A DNA stretch of 40,373 nucleotides from an uncultured Ruminococcus sp. (GCF_902762735.1 NZ_CACWPP010000015.1:1-40373), one strand, 5' to 3'. Counted from the first letter of the stretch, positions 30,673 through 38,733 are shown. The notes: generated by a model not told the origin, from the sequence alone. Numbers and translations are program-made.

Positions 30673-32070
30673 TTATTCTGAAACGAGTTCGCCGCTGAGT
30701 GCCCAGTTCATGGCTTTTGTTATGCGCACCCTGACAAATTCGCCTATATACTTTTTATCTGCCTTGACTTCAACGATGATATTTTCATCATTTTTGCCTG
30801 TCAGCCAGCCCTCGCCTGTCCTGCCCTCGCCCTCGATGAGGACTTCGACCGTCCTGCCGACAAATCTGCCGAACCATTCCGAAGTTATCTCGCGCTGTTC
30901 AAGCAGAAGTTCTCTCAGCCACAGACCTTTCTGCTTATCGGTCACATGGTCCTCAAACTTTGCGGCGGGAGTGCCGCTTCTTCTGGAATAAACGAATGAA
31001 TATATGTTGTCGTACTTCACCCGCTTTATGACCTCTTTGGTCTCACAGAATTCCTCATAAGTCTCACCGGGAAAACCCACTATCAGGTCGGTGGTGAAAG
31101 AAAAATCGGGGACACGGCTGCGGGCGTAGTCTATCATCTCCATGTATTTTTCCACCGTATAGCGGCGGTTCATGGCTTTCAGCACCCTGTTGCTGCCTGC
31201 CTGGACAGGCAGGTGCAGATGCGTACAGACATGTTCGCAGTCGATTATCGCATCTATCAGTTCTTTAGTGGCATCTTTAGGGTGGCTGGACATGAAGCGT
31301 ATGCGGTACTTGCCCTCTATCTTATCTATCTCGCGCAGAAGTTCGGGGAAGCCGTATTCATAGGAATTGACATTCTGCCCCAGCAGAGTTATCTCTTTAT
31401 AGCCCTGTTCGACCAGACTGCGCACCTCAGCGATGACAGCTTCGGGCTTGCGGCTGCGCTCTCTGCCGCGAACATACGGCACTATGCAGTAGGTACAGAA
31501 ATTATTGCACCCGTACATTATCGGCAGGAATGCCCTTACCTTATCCTCACGCAGCTGGGTCATGCTTTCGTCTATCTCGGTGCAGGCTTCGCTCTGGTTA
31601 AAGAGCCGCTTATGCTTAGAGATGACCTCCCACAGCATGGAATACATATCATTATAGGCAAAAGTGCCGAAAACAAGATCGACCTGACGGTATGACGCTT
31701 TTATCTTTTCAGCCACATGCTTCTGCTGAGCCATACAGCCGCAGATACCTATTACCAGTTCACGGTTCTGCTCTTTAAGTTTTTTGAAATTGCCGATGTT
31801 GCCGAATACCCTGTCCTCAGCATTTTCGCGGACAGCGCAGGTATTGAGCAGTATCAGCTGGGCGCTGTCGGTATCATCGGTGAAATCATAGCCCACCTTA
31901 GCCAGCATGCCTTTTATCTTCTCGCCGTCACTGACATTCTGCTGGCAGCCGTAGGAATGCACAAAAGCCAGCGGCGAATGACCGTTATCTGCGCAATATT
32001 TTTCAGCCCATTTCCTCAGACTTTCCACCGCGTACTCACGGTCAGCGGCGGGGATATAATTATCTGTCAT
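30673..32070 (-). CDS. miaB: tRNA-2-methylthio-N6-dimethylallyladenosine synthase
   Basis: Radical-SAM methylthiotransferase converting i6A37 to ms2i6A37 in tRNA. The N-terminal UPF0004 domain holds three cluster-binding Cys (HSYGCQQNVSDGEKIKG, LNTCAVRENAEDRVFG, GICGCMAQQ). The radical-SAM motif is GCNNFCTYCIVPYVRGRERSR, and a TRAM domain closes the protein (RFVGRTVEVLIEGEG ... VRITKAMNWALSGEL). The longest frame starts at 32082; ATG at 32070 has GAGGG five bases upstream and gives MTDNYIPAADREY, so it is preferred. A consensus promoter lies at 32129-32157. This gene heads the run that continues to rluD. Confidence 0.95.
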   Translation of the reverse strand: MTDNYIPAADREYAVESLRKWAEKYCADNGHSPLAFVHSYGCQQNVSDGEKIKGMLAKVGYDFTDDTDSAQLILLNTCAVRENAEDRVFGNIGNFKKLKEQNRELVIGICGCMAQQKHVAEKIKASYRQVDLVFGTFAYNDMYSMLWEVISKHKRLFNQSEACTEIDESMTQLREDKVRAFLPIMYGCNNFCTYCIVPYVRGRERSRKPEAVIAEVRSLVEQGYKEITLLGQNVNSYEYGFPELLREIDKIEGKYRIRFMSSHPKDATKELIDAIIDCEHVCTHLHLPVQAGSNRVLKAMNRRYTVEKYMEMIDYARSRVPDFSFTTDLIVGFPGETYEEFCETKEVIKRVKYDNIYSFVYSRRSGTPAAKFEDHVTDKQKGLWLRELLLEQREITSEWFGRFVGRTVEVLIEGEGRTGEGWLTGKNDENIIVEVKADKKYIGEFVRVRITKAMNWALSGELVSE

Positions 32071-32128
32071 CATGTCCCTCATTTCAACACAAGATACTGT
32101 TATTCCATTTTAGTTTGCATACTTAATA

Positions 32129-32157
32129 ATTATATATCTTTTTTCAGCGTTTGTCAA
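32129..32157 (-). promoter_or_regulatory. Consensus promoter of the miaB-mutS-hfq run
   Basis: On the minus strand TTGACA (32152-32157) and TATAAT (32129-32134), both perfect, are separated by 17 bases. Transcription would begin near 32122, about 50 bases ahead of miaB. Confidence 0.88.
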
Positions 32158-32211
32158 CTGATAGAAAATGAACAAAAAAACACACTACTCTGTAAAATTT
32201 TATTTTCCCCC

Positions 32212-32240
32212 TTGAAATCAGTCTGAAAATGGTGTATAAT
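32212..32240 (+). promoter_or_regulatory. Promoter of the 32270 gene cluster
   Basis: TTGAAA (32212-32217) and TATAAT (32235-32240) with a 17-base spacer, divergent from the miaB promoter. Confidence 0.82.
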
Positions 32241-32269
32241 AAAGTGTAAAACTATATGAAGGGCAGGTA

Positions 32270-32629
32270 ATGTCAATGAATAAAGAGGATATAAAGAAAC
32301 TCAGCAAAAAGGTGGACGTAAAGCTGAACTCAAAGCCCGAAAAGGCTATAATTGCGGCTTCTGTTTCGACTGCGCTGGCGATACTGACGATACCCTCAAA
32401 GAAGAAAAAGGGAAAGCCGAATTTCTTTCAGCGTATCGGCAAATATTACAGTTCTATTGACAAACTGCTTGTAATGACAGTCGCAAAGGACGTTGAGGCT
32501 GAGGAAAAGCGCAAAGCGAAGATGAAAGAATTCTCGGAAAAGAAGCTGCGCGACCTTGAGATAGAGAACTCTATCACCATTGACCTTTCGGACTGTGAGA
32601 AAAAGTCGGAGAACGGCGGCGATGACTGA
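32270..32629 (+). CDS. Small basic protein of unknown function
   Basis: 119 residues, rich in Lys. A moderately hydrophobic stretch (AIIAASVSTALAILTI, about residues 25-40) may be a weak membrane segment; it is followed by a basic cluster (SKKKKGK) and a charged helical region (VEAEEKRKAKMKEFSEKKLRDLEIE). I do not recognise the family. Two ATG codons (32270, 32276) are possible; AAGGG lies six bases before the first. It is first in a short operon behind its own promoter and overlaps the next gene by eight bases. Confidence 0.65.
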   Translation: MSMNKEDIKKLSKKVDVKLNSKPEKAIIAASVSTALAILTIPSKKKKGKPNFFQRIGKYYSSIDKLLVMTVAKDVEAEEKRKAKMKEFSEKKLRDLEIENSITIDLSDCEKKSENGGDD

Positions 32630-32978
32630 GTATCTGACCAACTACCGCAGGTATATACTGAAATGTCTTGCGGACGATGGGTGCGACTTCGGACAGCTGC
32701 TTGAATATCACACTGAAAAGCTGCACCAATTCCAGCATGAGCGGTTCATTCACCTGATAGTGATGGTGCTGTTCGCGCTGTGTACCGTCATCACCATACT
32801 GGCGATAGCGTTATCCGAAAAGCTGATGCTGATACCGCTGGCGGCGCTGCTGCTGGTGCTGCTGGTGCCTTACATCAAGCACTATTTCTTTCTGGAGAAC
32901 ACGGTACAGCTGCTATACAAGGACTACGATGCCATTTATAAAAAGGTACACGGCTTTTCACAGGAGGACTTGAAATGA
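32622..32978 (+). CDS. Small membrane protein of unknown function
   Basis: 118 residues with two adjacent transmembrane helices (about residues 40-60, FIHLIVMVLFALCTVITILAI, and 64-82, KLMLIPLAALLLVLLV) forming a hairpin, flanked by charged soluble ends. The preferred ATG at 32622 overlaps the stop of the previous gene (ATGACTGA), and the stop overlaps the next start (ATGA), so three genes are coupled. A longer frame from 32580 overlaps the previous gene more deeply and is unlikely. Family unknown; it may partner with the preceding Lys-rich protein at the membrane. Confidence 0.65.
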   Translation: MTEYLTNYRRYILKCLADDGCDFGQLLEYHTEKLHQFQHERFIHLIVMVLFALCTVITILAIALSEKLMLIPLAALLLVLLVPYIKHYFFLENTVQLLYKDYDAIYKKVHGFSQEDLK

Positions 32979-33556
32979 CCTACAACAAGGAACACTGGAA
33001 AGGCAGTGTGATAACATCTCCCCTGCCGCCGACGCTGGTAAGCTGCGCACATGACGGCAAGGTAAACGTACTGACTGTGGCTTGGACAGGCATACTCTGC
33101 ACAAGGCCGCCTGTGACTTATATCTCTGTAAGACCCGAGCGGTACTCCTACGAGATGATAAAGCAGAGCGGTGAGTTCGTTATCAATCTGCCCACCAAAG
33201 AGATAATAAGGGCGGTGGACTTCTGCGGCGTAAAGACGGGTTCAAAGACCGACAAGTTCGCGGAATGCGGGCTGCACACCGAAGAAGCGGTGAAAGTTTC
33301 CGCGCCGCTTATCGCAGAATGCCCTGTCAGCATAGAATGTAAGGTGAGGGAGATAGTCCCGCTGGGCAGCCATGATATGTTCATAGCTGATATTGTGGGC
33401 ATAGATGCTGCTAAGGAACTGCTTGATGACAGCGGCAAGCTGTGTCTTGAAAAAGCCGGGCTGATAGCTTACGCTCACGGCGGGTATTTTGAGCTTGGGA
33501 AGCAGCTGGGCAGTTTCGGCTATTCTGTAAGGAAAAATAAAAAGCGCCGCAGATAG
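32975..33556 (+). CDS. Flavin reductase-like, FMN-binding split-barrel protein
   Basis: 193 residues of the flavin reductase-like family. N-terminal LPPTLVSCAHDGKVNVLTVAWTGILCTRPPVTYISVRPERYSYEMIKQSGEFVINLPT is the typical split barrel with the FMN phosphate-binding region, then VDFCGVKTGSKTDKFAECGL, a block often seen in clostridial members. Such proteins reduce or carry FMN; the physiological partner is not known. The C-terminus is strongly basic (KNKKRRR). Start is coupled by ATGA to the membrane protein upstream. Confidence 0.88.
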   Translation: MTYNKEHWKGSVITSPLPPTLVSCAHDGKVNVLTVAWTGILCTRPPVTYISVRPERYSYEMIKQSGEFVINLPTKEIIRAVDFCGVKTGSKTDKFAECGLHTEEAVKVSAPLIAECPVSIECKVREIVPLGSHDMFIADIVGIDAAKELLDDSGKLCLEKAGLIAYAHGGYFELGKQLGSFGYSVRKNKKRRR

Positions 33557-33597
33557 CAGGCGCATGCAATACTATTAGTAAAAGAGGAAAGTAAGTA

Positions 33598-34746
33598 ATG
33601 AAGAAAGAATTGTTGACTATCGCAGCGGCGGCACTGGTATGCAGCCGTTTTAAGGTGAAGCGTGCTTTTGCGTGGAGTGCTGACGTACACAGGCATATAG
33701 TTGCCGATGCGCTGAAACTTCTGGAAAAGGAGAAAAAGCTCAGGCCTGCCGCCTTTTACAGGGACTGGCATGAGCAGATAACCGAAGGCGCTTTACAGCC
33801 CGATAAGATGGGCGATATAGACAAAGGTTCGGGCATGCACTACTATTCATGCATGAATGCTAAGGGCAAAGAACTGGAGGAGACCGACGGCTTTTACCGC
33901 AACAGGCTGGGCGAATTTGCTCCCAGTGCAAGGACGCTTTTCCGCGCAAACTACACGGCGGCAGTATCGCTTTACAGAAGCGGCAAAACAAGCGAAGCCA
34001 TGACCGCGCTGGGCAGGGCGCTCCACTTTGTATCTGACATGGGCTGCACGCCTCATGTGGCTAACATGGCAAGCGGCATCAAGGCGAGCAACGTCCACAA
34101 TGCTTTTGAGAAGCAGATAAACAACAGCTATCAGAATTTCAGTGCTGACAGCTTTGACAAAAGGCTTTCTAAGCTGTACGAAAAGGCTGACCCCGCAGAA
34201 GCCTTCAACAGGCTGGTAAAATACGCGGGCAAATATGTTGAGACCATACTGCACCTTGACCCCAGAGCATTTGATGACACAGCGAAGAACACTCTGCCTG
34301 TGACCGAACAGCATGTTATGGCTGTACTGCTGAAATTCTACAAAGATTGCAGTGAGGACAGCGGCAACTTTCTTTGTGACGGCAAGATGTACTGTTTCAA
34401 GAATGAAGCCAGCGGTCTGCTGCTGACAGTTACCAAAAAAGGTCTTGTGCCTGATGAAGCCGACAAGGACAGAGAACAGAAAATGATGGTTTGCCTCAGC
34501 GAGAAAGGCACTTTCGGGCTGAAAGTCGCTGACGGCGGATATGTAAACAAAAAGTGCAGCGGCTATGATTATCTGAAGATCGACGGCAAAGCTGCGCAGT
34601 TCCGTGCTGAAGCGCTGGGCAACCGCAGATTTGTCATAACCACCGAAGAAAGCGGCTATGCCAAAGTGCTGACAGGCAAGGGCGGCAAGCTGACCACTGC
34701 CGCTTACGAGCCGCAAAACGGCAATATGATCTGGATAATCAATTAG
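33598..34746 (+). CDS. Secreted zinc-dependent phospholipase C-like protein
   Basis: Resembles the zinc phospholipase C/P1 nuclease-type family (B. cereus PC-PLC, C. perfringens alpha toxin). A signal peptide of 25 residues ends AFA, leaving Trp26 as the new N-terminus, as required in PLC where this Trp binds zinc. All other ligands can be aligned: H31, D69, H81, H143 and D147 (LHFVSD), H153 (PHVAN), H167 and E171 (VHNAFE). The catalytic domain ends near residue 250. The last ~120 residues form an unrelated beta-rich region that may be a ricin-type trefoil (KNEASGLLLTV, repeats of a similar pattern). Expected to hydrolyse phospholipid outside the cell. AGAGG precedes the ATG. Confidence 0.82.
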   Translation: MKKELLTIAAAALVCSRFKVKRAFAWSADVHRHIVADALKLLEKEKKLRPAAFYRDWHEQITEGALQPDKMGDIDKGSGMHYYSCMNAKGKELEETDGFYRNRLGEFAPSARTLFRANYTAAVSLYRSGKTSEAMTALGRALHFVSDMGCTPHVANMASGIKASNVHNAFEKQINNSYQNFSADSFDKRLSKLYEKADPAEAFNRLVKYAGKYVETILHLDPRAFDDTAKNTLPVTEQHVMAVLLKFYKDCSEDSGNFLCDGKMYCFKNEASGLLLTVTKKGLVPDEADKDREQKMMVCLSEKGTFGLKVADGGYVNKKCSGYDYLKIDGKAAQFRAEALGNRRFVITTEESGYAKVLTGKGGKLTTAAYEPQNGNMIWIIN

Positions 34747-34747
34747 A

Positions 34748-35299
34748 TCAGACCTGCTCAAAAAACCTGATAATGCTTCTGACACCGTCTGTCGCTGCTG
34801 TATCTTTTACAGCGGGCAGGCGGTCTGTATTATGGCTGATGACAGGCGGGTGAATTTCTGATGCCCCCATCTCTTTAAGCAGGCAGGCAGCAGTCTCAGC
34901 TGCGCGGTCAGCACTCCAGCTGCCGCCGCCGACCAATATGACAGCACCCTTTTTAGGCTTGAACACTATTCTTTCACCGCGATAAAAGCGGGAATTGTAA
35001 TAATACTGCAAGCGGCTGAAAAGATCCAGCAGTTTGCCTGTGATCTCGGCAAAGTAGATCGGTGAAGCGATAACTATGTTGTCACATTCGGGCAGGAGGT
35101 CATATATCTCCTGCATGCCGTCTTTGACGGCACAGGCAGGGTGAGTGCGGCAGAAGCGGCAGTCGGTGCAGGGTGAAATTTCCGCATAATAGGCATCTGT
35201 CTGAAAGATCTCGCCGCCCATGCCGCAGCGGAATATTTCCAGCAGAGATGCAGTGTCACCGTGTTTTCGCGGCGAACCGTTCAGTATAAGTGTTTTCAT
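34748..35299 (-). CDS. Flavodoxin-fold NAD(P)H-dependent oxidoreductase
   Basis: Begins MKTLILNGSPRKHGDTASLL, the phosphate-binding loop of the flavodoxin-like/NADPH-dependent FMN reductase family, followed by a Cys cluster (SPCTDCRFCRTHPAC) and IVIASPIYFAEITGKLLDLFSRL, the flavin-contact block. The Cys cluster recalls iron-sulfur flavoproteins but the spacing is not the canonical one. A longer frame to 35362 exists; ATG at 35299 has AAAGGAG five bases upstream. Its 3' end meets the phospholipase gene tail to tail with one base between and no terminator. Confidence 0.87.
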   Translation of the reverse strand: MKTLILNGSPRKHGDTASLLEIFRCGMGGEIFQTDAYYAEISPCTDCRFCRTHPACAVKDGMQEIYDLLPECDNIVIASPIYFAEITGKLLDLFSRLQYYYNSRFYRGERIVFKPKKGAVILVGGGSWSADRAAETAACLLKEMGASEIHPPVISHNTDRLPAVKDTAATDGVRSIIRFFEQV

Positions 35300-35313
35300 A
35301 ATTCTCCTTTCAC

Positions 35314-35337
35314 GCCCGCATATGCGGGCATTTTTTT
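35314..35337 (+). terminator. Plus-strand terminator upstream of the reductase gene
   Basis: Sixteen-base perfect palindrome (GCCCGCAT and its complement) followed by A and seven T. Its orientation would end a plus-strand transcript coming through the reductase gene from the phospholipase gene. Confidence 0.7.
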
Positions 35338-35423
35338 GTGTCAGAAAAAGATCTGCATGCATATTATGTAAGTGAGGGCGGAAGTCCTCACTAAGATGTC
35401 AGAAAAATAACGGAGGGATAAAT

Positions 35424-36275
35424 ATGGCAGCATTTTTCAATCAGGCAGCATTCAGCTACAACGGCAACACTGTAAACTCAAACATCACCACAGGTGAGAT
35501 CATCAGTGCGCTGACCGCAGACAAGACCGCGCTTCTGCCGACTTATGAACCAAACGGCGAAGTGACCTATATCATCAGCATCAGGAACAGCAGCACATCA
35601 GCTTTCACGGGGCTGACTGTCACGGACGATCTGGGTGCTTATGAGACTGCCGTTGGGCAGACAGTCTACCCGCTGGATATAACAGCGGAATCTGTAAAAT
35701 ATCTCATCAACGGTGAAGAACAGCCTGCGCCCACTGTGACCTCAGAACAGCCGCTTACGATCAGCGGCATTGACGTTCCCGCAGGGGGCGATGCAGTGAT
35801 AGTATACCAGGCAAGGGCGAACAGCTTTGCATCGCCTGCGGCTGACGGTTCTGTGACAAACACCGCAGTTATCTCAGGCGCGGCACTGACGGATGATATG
35901 ACCGTTTCTGCCACTGTGACTGCGGTACAGCAGCCCGTCATCAGCATAGTAAAGACTTTGTCACCCACAACTGTCAGCGAGAACAGTCCCGTGACTTACA
36001 CCTTTACCGTCTACAACTACGGCAATACCGAAGTCGGCGCGGCTGACAATGCTGTGATAACCGACACATTCACACCTGCATTGAGAGACATCACTGTGAC
36101 AATGAACGGTCAGACTAAAACGACAGGCTTCAGCTATGACGAAGCATCAGGTATGCTGACCACAGGCGCGGGAATAATGACCGTTCCTGCGGCGACTGTT
36201 TCGCAGGACCCCGCAACAGGTGAATACACCATAGTTCCCGGAACAGCTGTTATGACTGTCACAGGCACTATCTGA
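35424..36275 (+). CDS. DUF11-repeat surface-type protein
   Basis: 283 residues with two DUF11-like immunoglobulin-fold repeats: EVTYIISIRNSSTSAFTGLTVTDDLG (from about residue 46) and PVTYTFTVYNYGNTEVGAADNAVITDTF (from about 190), each starting with the Y-x-I/F-x-V-x-N-x-G/S pattern. Composition is Thr/Val/Ala-rich without Cys, as in extracellular structural proteins. However there is no signal peptide, transmembrane helix or LPxTG motif; the N-terminus (MAAFFNQAAFSYNGN) instead resembles a start shared by clostridial DUF11 proteins. Export route unknown. GGAGGG precedes the ATG, and a small hairpin (35371-35392) lies in the leader. Confidence 0.8.
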   Translation: MAAFFNQAAFSYNGNTVNSNITTGEIISALTADKTALLPTYEPNGEVTYIISIRNSSTSAFTGLTVTDDLGAYETAVGQTVYPLDITAESVKYLINGEEQPAPTVTSEQPLTISGIDVPAGGDAVIVYQARANSFASPAADGSVTNTAVISGAALTDDMTVSATVTAVQQPVISIVKTLSPTTVSENSPVTYTFTVYNYGNTEVGAADNAVITDTFTPALRDITVTMNGQTKTTGFSYDEASGMLTTGAGIMTVPAATVSQDPATGEYTIVPGTAVMTVTGTI

Positions 36276-36291
36276 ATAATGTTTTGACGAA

Positions 36292-36317
36292 AAAGGCAGG
36301 GGAAACTCCCTGCCTTT
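36292..36317. terminator. Bidirectional terminator between convergent genes
   Basis: Perfect 10-bp stem AAAGGCAGGG with its complement at 36308-36317 and a six-base loop, with A on one side and T on the other, serving both the DUF11 gene and the CotH-family gene. Confidence 0.82.
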
Positions 36318-36329
36318 ACATATTTATTG

Positions 36330-38399
36330 TCATTCATAAACTGCCGTTACAGTGCAGTCGGCAGAAAGCGTTAATGTCGTGGTATCGGAATTCGGGTCGG
36401 AGAGTTCAGCACCGTCGGCTTCCCATCTGACGAATTTGCCTGCTTTCGGGTCAGCCGTCAGGGTGATGGGGTAAGCTGTGTAATACTCGCCCGAAAAATC
36501 TTCGCTGAGGTCAAGGGCAGTGGTATTCAGTATCGCACCGCCTTTTGCACTGTCAGAGGTCTTGACAGTAACGTTCACCTTATTGCCAGGCTTAAAGCTG
36601 TCGGTGATATGATACATGAATACATCGTATCTGCCATCCAAAAATTCTTTGAGAAGCATGGTGTTGTAGTCAAGACCGTCCTTTGCGTATTTCGGACCAA
36701 AGCGCGTGAAAGTATCCTTGACCAGCGGCTTGTACAGCGCTGACATTTCATCAAAGGCATCATCGACCTTGCCCTTTTCAAAGCTGATATTGCGCATATC
36801 GCAAAGGGACAGTATGAACTTCTGCTTAAAATCATCATTGTTCAGCAGACTGCGGAATATCTCGATGGGCGGCTGTTCGAGGTCTTTGAAAGTCTCTGTG
36901 TCGGAGATGGCTTTTTTGATGAAATTGCTGTCATAGTTCTGACCGCCTGCGTATATGCCGCAGGAATAATCTGTATCATAGACCATCATGCGCCACCTGC
37001 CGTCTGCGGCATCAGCCGCACCGCCGCCGTCACGGACGCGCCACATGCGCCAGTTGTTGCCCTGCACTATGCTGTCCTCGTTGGCAATATAGATGTTGAA
37101 CGCCATGTAATCAGCAAGGCTCTGCATATCTATCATGTCGCAGGCTTTGGCGTAATTATCGGCATCTGACATATCATTGGCGGTGATGAATCCGTACATA
37201 TCGCTGTACAGCTTTATGTCCTCTTCCTCGCCCTCTTCTATCTCGCCGCATTTCAGCATGACCACGTTCTTGTTGTCGATGTCATAGTTGTTTGCCAGAT
37301 AATTGTCGCTGTAATCTTCTACGAGCGTGTACATGCCCCAGTATTCGCCGTCGATAAAAGCCACAACAGGGGTGAACTGCTGTGTTTCTAAGGAAGTCTT
37401 GTCAGCTATCATCGACTGTAACAGCGGGTCGCGTATCTTGGCGAAGTTACAGTCGTTGCCGCCATTCCTCAGCACGAAAGACTTGTACTTTTCCACATTC
37501 CCGTTACCGTCAGAACGGACGTTATCGGGAATTATCTCACAGCTGACATTTTTCTCGCCGTACTCCTTGCGTGCGGTAAGGCGCAGGCTTTTCTGGTACT
37601 CGTTGCGGGAAGCCGCACCCATCGTGCGCACGCCCATATCCTGTGCAAAAGCAGAAGTGCCGTCAGGGAGGAGATATTCCACATAGACAGGGCGTTCCCA
37701 CTCTTTGCCGCGCTGGGTGTAATTTGCTTCATGCTTCCAGCCGTCAAGAGAGGCGTTGCTTTTATCTTCTGCAAGCCATTCATCGTGGCATCTGCCCAGT
37801 GTATATATGCCTTTGTCGTAATCGAAGAGGTCTGACTGATCTATCATTATTGAGATGACAGGCACATCGCCGTATTTTTTCTGCCTGTCTATGCCCACAA
37901 AGAAAGTGTGCGAGATGACCTGACCGTGACTGCCCTTGTCATCAAAGGCGGCGGCGCGGATAACGTTGCCTTTAAGCACGTTCATGGGCGGATCATAATC
38001 TCCGTTGGCGGTGATGTCGCGATGTTCGGCAAGGACGGCGAAATCGTCCTTGCGGTCGGTGAGACTGATAGCTTCTGTATACTCCTGTGAAGCCGCAGTG
38101 GGGATACTTCCGTCGGTAGTATATCTGATGGTCATGCCGTCGCCCGCAGACAGTACAAGCGACTGCTCACTGTCATAAAAACCGCTCTCCAGGCTGAATG
38201 TTACCTGCGGCAGTGCCTCATCAAAAGCCGAGTCAGCAGGTACTTCGGGAGCATCTTTATCCTCTTCGTCTGCCTGAGCTGACTGTGAATTCGCAGTTTT
38301 GCCGCTTTCCTTATTTCCGCCTGCACCGTCAGCACAGCCCGCCGCCGAAAAAGCCGTTATCACAGCCGCCAGCAGAGCAATTATCCTCTTGCTGTTCAT
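36330..38399 (-). CDS. CotH kinase-family lipoprotein
   Basis: 689 residues. Signal peptide II with lipobox SAAGC (Cys22), so the protein is lipid-anchored outside the membrane. Acidic linker to about residue 60, then a Fn3-associated/chitobiase-like domain (LPQVTFSLESGFYDSEQSLVLS ... IRYTTDGSIPT), the CotH kinase domain (about 175-590; VPVISIMIDQSDLFDYDKGIY, SLRLTARKEYG, YKSFVLRNGGNDC, the metal-binding-like MMVYDTDYSCGIY), and a C-terminal repeat-type domain (YPITLTADPKAGKFVRWEADGAELSDPN). CotH proteins phosphorylate Ser in surface or spore-coat proteins; in ruminococci they also occur with cell-wall degrading systems. An AAAGGAAA lies before the ATG. A structured leader with a terminator precedes it. 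Confidence 0.9.
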   Translation of the reverse strand: MNSKRIIALLAAVITAFSAAGCADGAGGNKESGKTANSQSAQADEEDKDAPEVPADSAFDEALPQVTFSLESGFYDSEQSLVLSAGDGMTIRYTTDGSIPTAASQEYTEAISLTDRKDDFAVLAEHRDITANGDYDPPMNVLKGNVIRAAAFDDKGSHGQVISHTFFVGIDRQKKYGDVPVISIMIDQSDLFDYDKGIYTLGRCHDEWLAEDKSNASLDGWKHEANYTQRGKEWERPVYVEYLLPDGTSAFAQDMGVRTMGAASRNEYQKSLRLTARKEYGEKNVSCEIIPDNVRSDGNGNVEKYKSFVLRNGGNDCNFAKIRDPLLQSMIADKTSLETQQFTPVVAFIDGEYWGMYTLVEDYSDNYLANNYDIDNKNVVMLKCGEIEEGEEEDIKLYSDMYGFITANDMSDADNYAKACDMIDMQSLADYMAFNIYIANEDSIVQGNNWRMWRVRDGGGAADAADGRWRMMVYDTDYSCGIYAGGQNYDSNFIKKAISDTETFKDLEQPPIEIFRSLLNNDDFKQKFILSLCDMRNISFEKGKVDDAFDEMSALYKPLVKDTFTRFGPKYAKDGLDYNTMLLKEFLDGRYDVFMYHITDSFKPGNKVNVTVKTSDSAKGGAILNTTALDLSEDFSGEYYTAYPITLTADPKAGKFVRWEADGAELSDPNSDTTTLTLSADCTVTAVYE

Positions 38400-38421
38400 T
38401 TATTGTCATTTCCTTTCACAT

Positions 38422-38454
38422 AAAAGCAGCCTGTTTACCGAAGCAAACAGGCTG
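38422..38454 (-). terminator. Terminator-like hairpin between the RNA candidate and the CotH gene
   Basis: On the minus strand CAGCCTGTTT pairs perfectly with AAACAGGCTG around GCTTCGGT, then C and TTTT. It is about 22 bases before the CotH start, so it would end a leader RNA unless read through. Confidence 0.85.
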
Positions 38455-38698
38455 TGCGTTATTAACATGGTCAGAGCTTGCGGCTCATGCACCGAAAGCT
38501 CTCTGGTCTGCCCCCAACCCAGAGGGCAGTATATGATTCTTTCGGAAGCTATCCGAACAAATCACTTCCCTGCTCATCGCAAAAAGCCTGAAAACATCAG
38601 ATGAGCCAGCCAGTTCAAAAGACACCTGATGGCGCCTTTATGATGTTTTTGTCTGCCGTGCTAACGGCGGGCATACGAAACACTTTTCGTACTTCGTC
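38422..38698 (-). ncRNA. Candidate structured RNA, unassigned (leader or stand-alone)
   Basis: About 277 nt from a perfect consensus promoter to a terminator, with no credible reading frame. At least six perfect stems can be drawn: TACGAAA/TTTCGTA (38674-38691), GCCGT/ACGGC (38655-38668), GCTCATC/GATGAGC (38572-38606), a two-part stem TGATT+TTCGGA (38534-38564), CTGCCC/GGGCAG (38508-38529) and AGAGCTT+CGG (38473-38502). An alternative pairing CATCAG/CTGATG (38595-38631) competes with the third. I compared it mentally with RNase P, tmRNA, SRP, T-box and common riboswitches and saw none of their signature sequences; 6S RNA is not supported because the ends do not pair. It may regulate the CotH-family gene by attenuation or be an independent small RNA. 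Confidence 0.55.
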
Positions 38699-38704
38699 AA
38701 TCAT

Positions 38705-38733
38705 ATTATAACAAATCCGCGCCGTTTTGTCAA
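38705..38733 (-). promoter_or_regulatory. Perfect consensus promoter for the RNA candidate and CotH gene
   Basis: On the minus strand TTGACA (38728-38733) and TATAAT (38705-38710) with exactly 17 bases between. Start point near 38698. Confidence 0.9.

Noticed and set aside
33847-34785. 312-codon minus-strand frame opposite the phospholipase gene
   Set aside because: The plus strand carries all zinc ligands of the PLC family in order; the antisense frame has no recognisable domain or start signal.
38422-38698. 6S RNA or signal recognition particle RNA
   Set aside because: The ends do not pair into a long rod as in 6S RNA, and the GNAR/Alu-domain signatures of SRP RNA are absent apart from a short GCCGTGCTAA resemblance.
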